From the NCBI RefSeq assembly GCF_029931775.1, contig NC_079332.1, forward strand, positions 3,236,501 to 3,300,500: a DNA stretch of 64,000 nt, written 5' to 3'. The stretch is from Euleptes europaea (lineage: Eukaryota > Chordata > Lepidosauria > Squamata > Sphaerodactylidae). Each line of letters starts with the position of its first letter. Position 1 is the stretch's first letter. Shown piece by piece: positions 10,440 through 19,061 of this stretch. The position numbers and the translations under genes were made by a program. A model generated the notes under the pieces. It was given only the letters and a program-made list of their open reading frames with translations. It made no database searches and was not told where the DNA came from.

Positions 10440-11353
10440 CTTTCAAAATTTCTCATTAGTGGGGGGTCAACCAGAGGTCACTGGGGTTACTATAGGTCAA
10501 CTTTCAAAATTTCTCATTAGTGGGGGTCAACCAGAGGTCACTGGGGTTACTATAGGTCAACTTTCAGAATTTCTCGTTAGTGGGGGGTCAACCAGAGGTC
10601 ACTGGGGTTACTATAGGTCAACTTTCAGAATTTCTCGTTAGTGGGGGGTCAACCAGAGGTCACTGGGGTTACTATAGGTCAACTTTCAGAATTTCTCGTT
10701 AGTGGGGGGTCAACCAGAGGTCACTGGGGTTACTATAGGTCAACTTTCAAAATTTCTCGTTAGTGGGGGGTCAACCAGAGGTCACTGGGGTTACTATAGG
10801 TCAACTTTCAGAATTTCTCGTTAGTGGGGGGTCAACCAGAGGTCACTGGGGTTACTATAGGTCAACTTTCAGAATTTCTCGTTAGTGGGGGGTCAACCAG
10901 AGGTCACTGGGGTTACTATAGGTCAACTTTCAGAATTTCTCGTTAGTGGGGGGTCAACCAGAGGTCACTGGGGTTACTATAGGTCAACTTTCAGAATTTC
11001 TCGTTAGTGGGGGGTCAACCAGAGGTCACTGGGGTTACTATAGGTCAACTTTCAAAATTTCTCATTAGTGGGGGGTCAACCAGAGGTCACTGGGGTTACT
11101 ATAGGTCAACTTTCAGAATTTCTCGTTAGTGGGGGGTCAACCAGAGGTCACTGGGGTTACTATAGGTCAACTTTCAGAATTTCTCGTTAGTGGGGGGTCA
11201 ACCAGAGGTCACTGGGGTTACTATAGGTCAACTTTCAGAATTTCTCGTTAGTGGGGGGTCAACCAGAGGTCACTGGGGTTACTATAGGTCAACTTTCAAA
11301 ATTTCTCGTTAGTGGGGGGTCAACCAGAGGTCACTGGGGTTACTATAGGTCAC
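10440..11353 (+). repeat. 61-bp minisatellite, 15 units, near-identical
   Basis: Fifteen head-to-tail units of 61 bases (one is 60). Each reads from TTCARAATTTCTCRTTAGTG through GGGGTCAACC and AGAGGTCACTGGGG to ACTATAGGTCAA. Units differ almost only at two A/G sites (TTCA[A/G]AAT and CTC[A/G]TTAG) and in one G-run length. The near-identity means recent expansion or ongoing homogenisation. Each unit holds two exact AGGTCA hexamers and one GGGTCA. Units are contiguous, with no spacer. Confidence 0.97.
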
Positions 11354-11904
11354 CATTTCACTGATATCGTGCTCAGTCCAGCTCCAAGTCCTCCCTCTCC
11401 CTCCATGTTCTCAACAGGCACTCTTGCATCCGTCACAACATTGAGCATTCTGCACCCATCCATAGCTCCTGTGTTCCTTGCCAGACATCCCCCACTGCCA
11501 CCACTTACCCTTTTCATTCACGCCCTCCTCTCCCAAAATCCCCCCTCATCTTGCCCCACATTTCATCTTGCCCCAGGATGACAGACCTTGAAGGAGAAGA
11601 CTATCTGGGGACAGACGCACTTCATTCTCCCAAGTCTAAGGAGCAGCTAGTTGTGGACAGAAAATCTCCCCCCCCCCCTTGTAGTTCGTTGTGCATGGTT
11701 TTCTGCCTGCTTCAGTTACCTAAAAGCAACCCAGAGTGATCTGGATAGGACCTTGCATACCTTGCATACAGAGAAGCACTCTTACAGTCACTCTTAAGCA
11801 GCATTCAAACCATATGAAAGGTAAATAAAACATTTTTATTGAACTTACAAAGGTTGTAAGGCATAGAGAAGAATAATACTTAGACAGATTTAACAACACC
11901 CCAC
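11354..11904. other. Intergenic, nothing recognised
   Basis: C-rich then mixed unique sequence between the minisatellite and a SINE. Short open frames here (for example 11312-11581) begin inside the minisatellite and are not supported as genes. Confidence 0.5.
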
Positions 11905-12155
11905 ATAGAGACTGCTTGGTGTAGTGGTGAAGAGCAGTGGTTTGGAGCGGTGGAGTCTGATCTGGAGACCCAGGGTTTGATTCCCCCACTCCTCCACACG
12001 AAGCCAGCTGGGCAACCTCGGGCAAGTCACACTCTCCCAGTCCCACCTACCTCAAGAGGGGAAGGAAGGGAAGGCGACTGTCAGCAGGTTTGAGCCCCCC
12101 TTAAAGTGGCAGAGAAAGTCGGCAGATAAAAAACCAACTCTTCTTCTTCTTCTGG
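11905..12155 (+). repeat. tRNA-headed CORE-type SINE
   Basis: Head CTTGGTGTAGTGGTGAAGAG with a B box (GGTTTGATTCCC), a MIR/CORE-like middle (GCAACCTCGGGCAAGTCAC) and the tail ACCAACTCTTCTTCTTCTTC. This is the commonest SINE in the window. Confidence 0.85.
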
Positions 12156-12199
12156 CCATAGGCCATTGCGGGGACAAAAAGAGACCCCGCAGGAGAGAC

Positions 12200-12990
12200 C
12201 CCCCACCAAACCCCCCCACACATACACACACCAGCCTTCCCTTCCCTGCCACGCCGGCGGGCCCTTTGCAAAGACGTCGGCCGCCCCTCCTTGGGGACTG
12301 TGGGCACCTGCAAAGAGAAAAAACAAGGGGGGGTGAGGCAAAGACCCCCCCCCTCCTTCCCCACTCGGCCCCTCCACGTGCGGTGCAACCTGGGCGGCCG
12401 CCCCGCTTCCGCACCCCCTCCAGGCCCCGCCCCTCCACCGCCCCCACCAATCCCAGGGGAGGGGCGTGGCTGAGGCGCGTCACGCCGCTGCAGGCGTGGG
12501 AGCCAGGCGCGGCCGCGGCGCTTTCCGCGCATGCGCAATAGGGCGCTTTCAACCCACCGGAAGGGCTGTTTGCAAAGGGATTTCGTCGATCCGGCTGCAA
12601 AGTGCATCGGGCGGTCGGGTTGCCAACCTCCGGGCCACCAGCACGGGAGCGAACGGCCTTGCCGAAGTGCAAAAGCGACCGGAAGTTAAGGTCGCACGCC
12701 GCGCCACTCCTCCGCCCTACCTCTTTGGGTTCTGTGCGCCTCCCTAAGCGGCCCGTGCGGAAACCTCTGCTGCCGCCGCGAAGGTTCCGCCCCCGGGCTT
12801 CGCTCCGGCCGGAAACCCAGCGGACAACACCGGGCGAGACAAACGCAGCCCGTTTTGCACGGAATCCTCGGACCTCTTGCGAGCCTGTTGTTCCGTTTCC
12901 GCTTTTGACAGGGGCGGAAGTGTTGCCGGCCCCCCCTCCCCCCGGACAACACAGCCCTTGCACAAGCTGCACGAATAAGCCAGGGGCAAA
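12200..12990 (+). promoter_or_regulatory. MRPS34: CpG-island promoter, probably of MRPS34
   Basis: GC- and CpG-rich island. It holds a perfect NRF1 site, CGCGCATGCGCA, at 12526-12537 and ETS/NRF2-type sites ACCGGAAGG (~12556) and GACCGGAAGTT (~12677). NRF1 and ETS sites are typical of nuclear genes for mitochondrial proteins, which fits MRPS34 next door. The start codon of MRPS34 at 14658 follows a strong splice acceptor, so a non-coding first exon in or near this island is inferred. The donor of that exon was not pinned down. Confidence 0.7.
12617..12645 (+). mobile_element. End fragment of a hAT-type MITE inside the MRPS34 promoter
   Basis: TCGGGTTGCCAACCTCCGGG matches the left end of the MITE at 9019 except for one base. 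No right end or TSD was found, so it is a fragment or an unusual deletion derivative. Confidence 0.5.
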
Positions 12991-13122
12991 GAGTCGTTGC
13001 TTGGTCTAATCCCCGGGAATCTTTTGCAAAAAGGGGACTCTTTGGTTTGGTATGTATGGCTAACTCCTGGGACCATGCTCCCCGGGATCACAAAAGCTGC
13101 TTCCGCCAAAACTGCTTCTGGT

Positions 13123-13447
13123 GGTTACCGCAATTGTATTCCCAGCGATATATTAAGAGTTGGAAAATGTTATAAAAAAATACTGTTCGCGTTTTACTGG
13201 CCTATGTTTTTATATTAATGCCTGCATATTTTATGTACCTTCTGTAACAATTGTAATATTACTTATGCCATTAAAGGTTTCATTCATTCATTCAAATACT
13301 GTTCGCACTCTGTTTGGCCCCTTTAGCTGTGAAGACGTCTTCCAACCATTTATAAGCCGTGGTATCCAAAAACCCTTTTAAAGCGATGTTTTTTATAACG
13401 TTTTCAAACTCTTAATACATCGCTGGGAATACAAAGTGCAGTAACCC
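13123..13447. mobile_element. Fold-back (TIR) element interrupted by a LINE tail
   Basis: The left arm GGTTACCGCAATTGTATTCC (continuing through ATTAAGAGTTGGAAAATGTT) is matched in inverse at 13388-13447 (TTCAAACTCTTAATACATCG, then CTGGGAATACAAAGTGCAGT). The arms are about 60 bases with a few differences. The family was not identified. Confidence 0.75.
13191..13293 (+). mobile_element. LINE 3'-tail insertion with 13-bp TSD, nested in the fold-back element
   Basis: A short AT-rich LINE 3' end, ending CATTCATTCATTC, is flanked by the exact 13-bp repeat AAATACTGTTCGC at 13178-13190 and 13294-13306. The insertion is therefore younger than the surrounding fold-back element. Confidence 0.75.
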
Positions 13448-13469
13448 CCTCTATTAAAAGTATAGGAGT

Positions 13470-13556
13470 GCTAAACGACTGGGGAAGGCAATGGCAAACC
13501 ACCCCGTAAACAATAGTCTGCTGGTAAACGTTGTGACGTGCTGTCACCTTTACCTA
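13470..13556 (+). repeat. SINE 3' fragment
   Basis: Carries the block ACTGGGGAAGGCAATGGCAA and ACCACCCCGTAAACAATAG, the 3' half of the SINE family seen whole at 212-508. Confidence 0.7.
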
Positions 13557-13559
13557 TAA

Positions 13560-13965
13560 ACTGATTCAGCCCTGACCTGGATGGCCCAGGCTAGCCCAGA
13601 TCTCAGGCTAGGCCAGATGGCCTGGGCTAGTCAGATCTCCGAAGCTAAACAGGGCCATAGAATCATAGAGTTGGAAGGGACCACCAGGGTCATCTAGTCC
13701 AACCCCCTGCACAATGCAGGAAATTCACAACTACCTTCCCCCCCCCCCACACACTCACACCCCTAGTGACCAGAAGATGCCCAAGATGCCCCAGGGTCAG
13801 CCCTGGTTAGTATTTGAATGGGAGACCGCCAAGGGATACCGGGGTTAGTACGCAGAGGAAGGCACTGGCAAACCACCTCCGTTAGTCTCTTGCCTTGAGA
13901 ACCGCAAAAGGAGTCACCGTAACTCGGCTGTGACTCAACAGTGCTTTACATTCATACACGCGCAA
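13560..13965 (+). repeat. 5S-rRNA-derived SINE with BovB-like tail, split by a CR1 insertion
   Basis: The head matches the 3' half of 5S rRNA: AGATCTCCGAAGCTAAACAG, then (after the insertion) GGTCAGCCCTGGTTAGTATT and TGGGAGACCGCCAAGGGATA. The tail GTCACCGTAACTCGGCTGTG ACTCAAC resembles the RTE-BovB 3' end, as in squamate SINEs mobilised by BovB. It is not a 5S gene: the 5' part is degenerate and the body is SINE. Confidence 0.85.
13658..13791 (-). mobile_element. CR1 3'-end insertion inside the 5S SINE
   Basis: ATAGAATCATAGAGTTGGAA marks the CR1 end. The 5S-like sequence stops at CAGGGCCA and resumes at CAGGGTCA, an 8-base near-duplication at the two borders. Confidence 0.8.
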
Positions 13966-14076
13966 ACTGATTTTAAGCCCTTCTGTGCCCAGTGAAATCA
14001 ATGGACTTTAAAAGGTATAATTCTGTTTAGAAGCCATCACTCTTGCTGCTTGGGCAGCAAGAGGGAAACAGATTAA

Positions 14077-14275
14077 TAGAATCATAGAGTTGGAAGGGAC
14101 CACCAGGGTCATCTAGTCCAACCCCCTGCACAATGCAGGAAATTCACAACACACCCCCAGTGACCCCCACTACATGCCCAGAAGATGGCCAAGATGCCCT
14201 CCCTTTCATCATCTGCTTAAGGTTATAGAATCAGCATTGCTGACAGGTGGCCATCTAGCCTCTTCTTTAAAAAAA
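14077..14275 (-). repeat. CR1 LINE 3'-end fragment
   Basis: AATAGAATCATAGAGTTGG followed by the CR1 3' UTR in reverse orientation, up to CATCTAGCCTCTTCTTT. 5'-truncated. Confidence 0.85.
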
Positions 14276-14657
14276 TGAAGAATTAACATATATGGAAGCT
14301 TGCTGGGGGAATCTTGAGACCGTCACACTCACTTAGCTTAACCTACTTCATAAGGCTGTTTGCAGTGCCGTTCTCTTTTGTATTCTTAGTCCCTTTTGCT
14401 CATTGTTCATTGGATGTCCTGTACTGTGTACATGTTCCCCTTTAGTTTGTAATCTGCCTTGAGTCTCAATGAGAAATGTGGGCTATGAATAAATAAAATG
14501 GAGGAGAGGAGACTCCTGTAAGCTGCTCTGGGCCTCTACTGGGGAGAAAGAAAGGCTGTATAAACAAAGCTAAATAAGAGGGCCACAGAAACAGAGAAGG
14601 CAGCTGTATTTTCCCAGCGCCAGTCTTACTTTTCCTGTTGTCGTTCCACAGGCAGCC

Positions 14658-16703
14658 ATGGTCCGCAAGAAAGTTTACCGCCCCATCGCAGCCATGGCCA
14701 AGAAGATCCGGGAGTACCGGGCTTTGAAAAACCGCCCCCGAGACTCCCAGCGCTTTGCCCTGGACTACGAGACCATGATCCGTCCCTTCACAGGCAAGCG
14801 CCTGCCCATCCTGGCTTGGGAGGACGTGAGGAACGAGAACCGGCTCTTCACCCTGCTGTGCCGGCTGCATCATTTTGGCATCGGGCGGATGGTGACGCGC
14901 AAGTCCTGGTTGTGGGAACACGAAGAGCCGTGTTACTGGGTCATCACCAAAGTGAAAGTGGATTATACAGCTGAGGTGGGTGCTGTTTGCGGGTGGGCAA
15001 TGGAGAAAGGAAGGGCCGTAGCTCAGTGGTAGAGCATCTGCTTGGCATGCAGGTTCAATCCCTGGCATCTCCAGTTAAAGGGACTAGGCAAGTAGGAGGT
15101 GATGTGAAAGACCTCTTCCTGAGACCCTAGAGAGCCGCTGCCAGTCTGAGTAGACAGTACTGACTTTGATGGACCAAGGGTCTGAATCAGTATATGGCAG
15201 CTTTGTGTGTTCATGGCTTTACTTATGTTCTGGGGAGGGGCCGTGGCTCAATGGTAGAGCATCTGCTTGGCATGCAGAAGGTCCCAGGTTCAATCCTCAG
15301 CATCTCCAGTTAAAGGGACTAGGCAAGTAGGAGGTGATGAGAAAGACCTCTGCCTGAGACCCTGGAGAGCCCCTGCCAGTCTGAGTAGACAATACTGACT
15401 TTGATGGACAAAGGGTCTGATTCAGTAGAAGGCAGCTTCATGTGTTCAAAGATGGGATAGGGCCTCAGAGCCAGCATGGCGTAGTGGTTAAGAGCAGTGG
15501 TTTGGAGCAGTGGACTTTAATCTGGAGAACCGGGTTTGATTCCTAACCAGCATTACTTATGTTCTGTTACAGAATATGGATCATGGGAAAGCATGGGGAT
15601 ATCTGACATTCAGAGGTAAGCAAAACACAAACCCTGCTATGCCACATGTCCGTTCGTGGAGAAAGTTTGACCAAACTTGAGCTAGGAGACCATTTTTCAG
15701 CCCGCAGGGCTTGCCTCGATCTTAAAAAGTGGAGAATTTTGAATTTTCAAAGATTGGCCACACACTTTTAAGGTAAAAAAGGTAAAGGTCCCCTGTGCAA
15801 GCACCGGGTCATTTCTGACCCATGGGGTGACGTCACATCCCGACATTTTCTAGGCAGAGTATGTTTACGGGGTGGTTTGCCAGTGCCTTCCCCAGTCAAC
15901 TTCCCTTTACCCCCAGCAAGCTGGGTCCTCATTTTACCGACCTCGGAAGGATGGAAGGCTGAGTCGACCTTGAGCCGGCTACCTGAAACCAACTTCCGTT
16001 GGGATAGAACTCAGGTCGTGAGCAGAGCTTTTGACTGCAGTACTGCAGCTTAACACTCTGCGCCACGGGGCTCCTACACACTTTTAAGCATGTTATAAAG
16101 GTTACAAATGTTTCTTTTAAAAATACCAAATTGCGTTTTGTGCCAAGTACCAAACTCTCCATGTGTGGTATGTGCATCCCTTGGCTTCTTCACTCTGGTG
16201 GAATTAAAGTATCTCTCAGCCAGTACAGGAATGCACAAAGTATTTAGTAGTAAGTAGCTCAGTTCTATCATCTCTCAGCCAGGTTTGTTGTGGAAAGCGG
16301 ATGCAGCTCACATCTCTGCCAGATTTTTAAATGGCAGGAAGGTGAAACATCCTGCCATACTTCACAGTGCATCATTTGTTTGTGGCGTTCTTATTTTGTC
16401 TAATTGTTTTTAGGCAGGACAAACGACACAGTGGAAGAAATCCCCAAGGCTATGTATCATGACTGGCGCATGGTTCCTAAGCATGAGGAGGAGGCCTTTA
16501 AGAAATGCACGCCAGTGGAAGAAGAAAGTATACAGTATGTCCCTTACCCTCCTTTGCTGCGGGCCATGATCCTCGCTCAGAGACGGAAGGAAGGGAATCT
16601 GGACACGGAAGAGCCAATGCTCGACTTGCAAAGGTTTGACGCCTTACGGGAAGAGCGCTTGGCGCTTTTCAAAAAGAAGAGAAAGGAAGGGACGCCCGTC
16701 TGA
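14658..16703 (+). CDS. MRPS34: MRPS34, mitochondrial small ribosomal subunit protein mS34
   Basis: Coding exons 14658-14975, 15573-15615 and 16414-16703 (stop TGA 16701-16703) have correct AG/GT borders and phases and give 216 residues; human MRPS34 has 218. The start ATG at 14658 has a good Kozak context (GCAGCCATGG), directly after an acceptor (TTCCACAG). The protein begins [20 protein letters not shown] and keeps family blocks [76 protein letters not shown] and [10 protein letters not shown], ending KEGTPV like human. Known role: part of the small (28S) mitoribosomal subunit, needed for its stability and for mitochondrial translation. The basic N-terminus fits mitochondrial import. Both introns are filled largely with SINEs. 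Confidence 0.97.
15014..15212 (+). repeat. tRNA-Ala-like SINE
   Basis: The head GGGCCGTAGCTCAGTGGTAG with CTTGGCATGC anticodon-arm sequence resembles tRNA-Ala. The body (GACTTTGATGGACCAAGGGT) ends GCAGCTTTGTGTGTTCAT. It lies in MRPS34 intron 1. Confidence 0.85.
15232..15449 (+). repeat. tRNA-Ala-like SINE
   Basis: Second copy of the same family in direct orientation 20 bases after the first. It has the intact B-box GGTTCAATCC and ends GCAGCTTCATGTGTTC. Confidence 0.87.
15468..15548 (+). repeat. CORE-type SINE head fragment
   Basis: AGAGCCAGCATGGCGTAGTG and GGTTTGATTCC only; it is cut off 24 bases before MRPS34 exon 2. Confidence 0.8.
15773..16076 (-). repeat. Squamate tRNA-headed SINE, full length with TSD
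   Basis: Reverse copy of the family at 212-508, ending GCGCCACGGGGCTCCTA. The 12-bp repeat CACACTTTTAAG flanks it at 15761-15772 and 16077-16088. Confidence 0.88.
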
Positions 16704-16950
16704 AGATCTCAGGATGTTTTCTGCATCCTTTCTTTTCATGTTCATTTTCTAGAGAATTACACCGAGAAGAATATCTGTAATGGAAAGAACATCATGCCAA
16801 ATCTCAGTTTTGCTCAATGTATTCAATGCTGTCTTGAAGCAGTGTGAATCCATCTGGATATGCTGGTTTGCCTGTACAGCCCCAATGCTTTTGACACCCA
16901 AGACTTAAATGTGTTTATTGTTTGAAATAAAACCCACTGATTCTAGGGAA
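16704..16950 (+). other. MRPS34: MRPS34 3' UTR with AATAAA signal
   Basis: About 230 bases after the stop, with a canonical AATAAA at 16926-16931 and TGTCTGTGTT downstream. The transcript end is expected near 16945-16955. Confidence 0.8.
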
Positions 16951-17126
16951 ACTGTCTGTGTTCAACATTGCACTGATAATAACTTAAATCTCCCAACGGC
17001 TAGAGTAAATCAGTTGTGGTAGCTGCTAAGAAATTCAAGATTAATTCTGTCTGTTTTGAATTGGTTAAGGAGGGTCAATTATAACTTTCAAATATAATAA
17101 AAATACTTCCATACCCTGTAGCTACA

Positions 17127-17232
17127 TGTGTGTGTGTTGTGTTAAGTGTCGTCAAGTCGCTTCCGACGCATGGCGACCCTATGAATGAAAGTCCTCCAAA
17201 ATGTCCTATCTTTGACAGCCTTGCTCAGATCT
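17127..17232 (-). repeat. RTE-BovB LINE 3' end fragment
   Basis: Reads (reverse) as the BovB end: GTCGTCAAGTCGCTTCCGAC, ATGGCGACCCTATGAATG, preceded by a GTGTGTGT tail on this strand. BovB is abundant in squamates. Confidence 0.85.
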
Positions 17233-17287
17233 TCTTCACTGTGTTCAAATAAGATCCAAGCAAAAAGCTTTTGCTTGGATCTTAGTT

Positions 17288-17490
17288 GAACACATGAAGC
17301 TGCCTTATACGGAAGCAGACCATCAAAGTCAATATTGTCTACTCAGACCGGCAGCAGCCATCCAGGGTCTCAGGCAGAGGTCTTTCACATCACCTACCTG
17401 CCTAGTCCCTTTAACTGGAGATGCCGGGGATTGAACCTGGGACCTTCTGCTTGCTAAGCAGAGGCTCTACCACTGAGCCACGGCCCCTCC
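17288..17490 (-). repeat. tRNA-Ala-like SINE
   Basis: Reverse copy from GAACACATGAAGCTGCC to GAGCCACGGCCCCTCCC. Confidence 0.85.
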
Positions 17491-17565
17491 CCTCATACTA
17501 CATAACCTTAGAGGTGTTGCCCTCTGTTAGCACAGACTCAACGCTTTTCTTAATGTGTAACTGTA

Positions 17566-17808
17566 TAGAGAGCCAACATGGTGTAGTTGTTAAGAGCAGC
17601 GGACTCTCATCTGGAGAACCACGTTCGATTCCCCACTCCTCCACATGAAGCCTGCTGGGCGACCTAAGGCCAATCCCAGTTCTCCAAACTCTCTCAGTCC
17701 ACTTGGAGGCAGGCAATGGCAAACCACCTCTGAATGTCTCTTGCCTCGAAAAACCTACGGGGTCACCATAAGTCGGCTGTGACTTGACGGCAAAATCACA
17801 CACACGCA
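17566..17808 (+). repeat. tRNA-headed SINE with BovB-type tail (Sauria-SINE-like)
   Basis: The head GAGAGCCAACATGGTGTAGT is shared with the CORE-type family, but the 3' end reads GGGGTCACCATAAGTCGGCT GTGACTTGACGG and then CACACACAC, matching the BovB end at 43.4 kb. This tail sharing suggests mobilisation by BovB. Confidence 0.8.
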
Positions 17809-17814
17809 CAACTG

Positions 17815-18641
17815 CACAGTGGGCTAGTTCGCAAAAATGTCTTAAGAAAAAATCGGGAGAAGGGTGGGATTTATTTATTGAAGACATTTTTAATGCTGAC
17901 TTTCCACCCAATCAGAATCTCCAAGGCAGCGCATGTTAAAACATAACTCTCAATCTTTTTCCTAATAATACCCAGCAGAGTTTGCCTTTTCCACCGCTGC
18001 CAAGTCGGCATTTTCATCCCGCTACCCTCTTTCACCAGCTGACTGGTTGCCAGTTCCGGCCCCTTCAACATACGTGGCAGTTGGGCTTTTGGGCTCCCCG
18101 TGGACGTCACCTTGCCCTTACTTGCTCAGTTTGGAGAGATCTTTTTCTTGGGGTTCTTCACGATCCACTTTGCTCCATGTCATGGAAGCCTTCACTGGCT
18201 CCTGATGGTCAGGGAAAGGCACCTGGTGCGTGGACACAGAGACATTAAACATGGTCATTAATCTGTTTAGCGCACTTTTATCTCACCTTTCCTTCAAGAA
18301 GCTGAGGGTGGCGCCCACGGTTTTCTCTTCCCTCTTATCCTCGGAGTTAGCTCAGGCTGAGAGAGAACGAGACAGGAACATCCAGAGAACTCTTTGGACA
18401 GGATTATCTGTCGTGCACTCCTGACCAAAGAAAAGTCATTCTCATTTGTATCCGACCAAGAGAGCTTTGACTCACGGAAGCTGCTTAATACCTTGGAAAT
18501 TTGTGTTGGTCTTTTAAGCTGCTGCCGGATCCCAATTTTGTTCTACTACCACATGCTAGCGTGGCTTACCCACATGAAACTAGAGCTCACCAACAGTACG
18601 GCACGGGAACCCCATGCCAGGAAATGTTTCTTATTTATTCA
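17815..18641. other. Intergenic, nothing recognised
   Basis: Unique-looking sequence between MRPS34 and the Penelope-like insertions. No gene, RNA or known repeat was recognised. Confidence 0.5.
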
Positions 18642-18658
18642 ACTGCATTATCTACAGT

Positions 18659-18782
18659 GGGCAGCCGTGTTAGTCAGTTTGCAGTAGTCAAAAAGGGCAA
18701 GAGTCCAGTAGCACCTTAAAGACTACCAGAAAATATTTTTGTTAGTCTTTAAGGTGCTACTGGACTCTTGCCCTTTTTGACT
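18659..18782 (+). mobile_element. Penelope-like short hairpin insertion with 17-bp TSD
   Basis: A 124-bp insertion with long inverted arms: GTCAAAAAGGGCAAGAGTCC ... GGACTCTTGCCCTTTTTGAC. It is flanked by the exact 17-bp repeat ACTGCATTATCTACAGT at 18642-18658 and 18783-18799. A 3' tail plus its own inverted partial copy is the usual structure of Penelope-like element insertions; family assignment is inference. Confidence 0.7.
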
Positions 18783-18852
18783 ACTGCATTATCTACAGTC
18801 TGCTTTTCTCAACCCTTCTCTGGGCAGGAAACAAAACTGGAAATAAGTAAGT

Positions 18853-18960
18853 GGTAGTCGAATTTATTTGTATGTGGCCATAGGCCTTCACAAAACATCA
18901 TCCACAATTAAAACTGGAAATAAGGACGCCATAAATTAAAAAGCATACCACCAAACAGTG
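18853..18960 (-). repeat. LINE 3'-UTR tail fragment
   Basis: AATTTATTTGTATGTGGCCA TAGGCC resembles the inverted LINE tail at 34.5 kb (TTTATTGTCTGCAGCCAAAG). Family unresolved. Confidence 0.5.
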
Positions 18961-19061
18961 CAACAACTGGATCCCCGAAATTAGACAAACAAGTGCTGCA
19001 AACAAGATAATTCGTGCAAATGAAGAGAGCCATAAACCACGCAGCAAACTCTTATACGATA

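Noticed and set aside
10440-11353. CRISPR array or satellite-coded protein
   Set aside because: Units are contiguous without spacers, the genome is vertebrate, and the open frames follow from the 61-bp period.
5900-12200. EME2 between SPSB3 and MRPS34
   Set aside because: Expected from human gene order, but no exon resembling it was read on either strand; a profile search would be decisive.
12052-12972. 306-codon minus-strand open frame in the MRPS34 CpG island
   Set aside because: GC-rich sequence with few stops; low-complexity Gly/Arg/Pro content, no family resemblance, and it starts inside a SINE.
13640-13850. 5S rRNA gene
   Set aside because: Only the 3' half is 5S-like, it is interrupted by CR1 and followed by a BovB-like tail: a SINE.
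15014-15085. tRNA-Ala gene
   Set aside because: tRNA-like head with A and B boxes, but it continues into a repeated SINE body found many times in the window.
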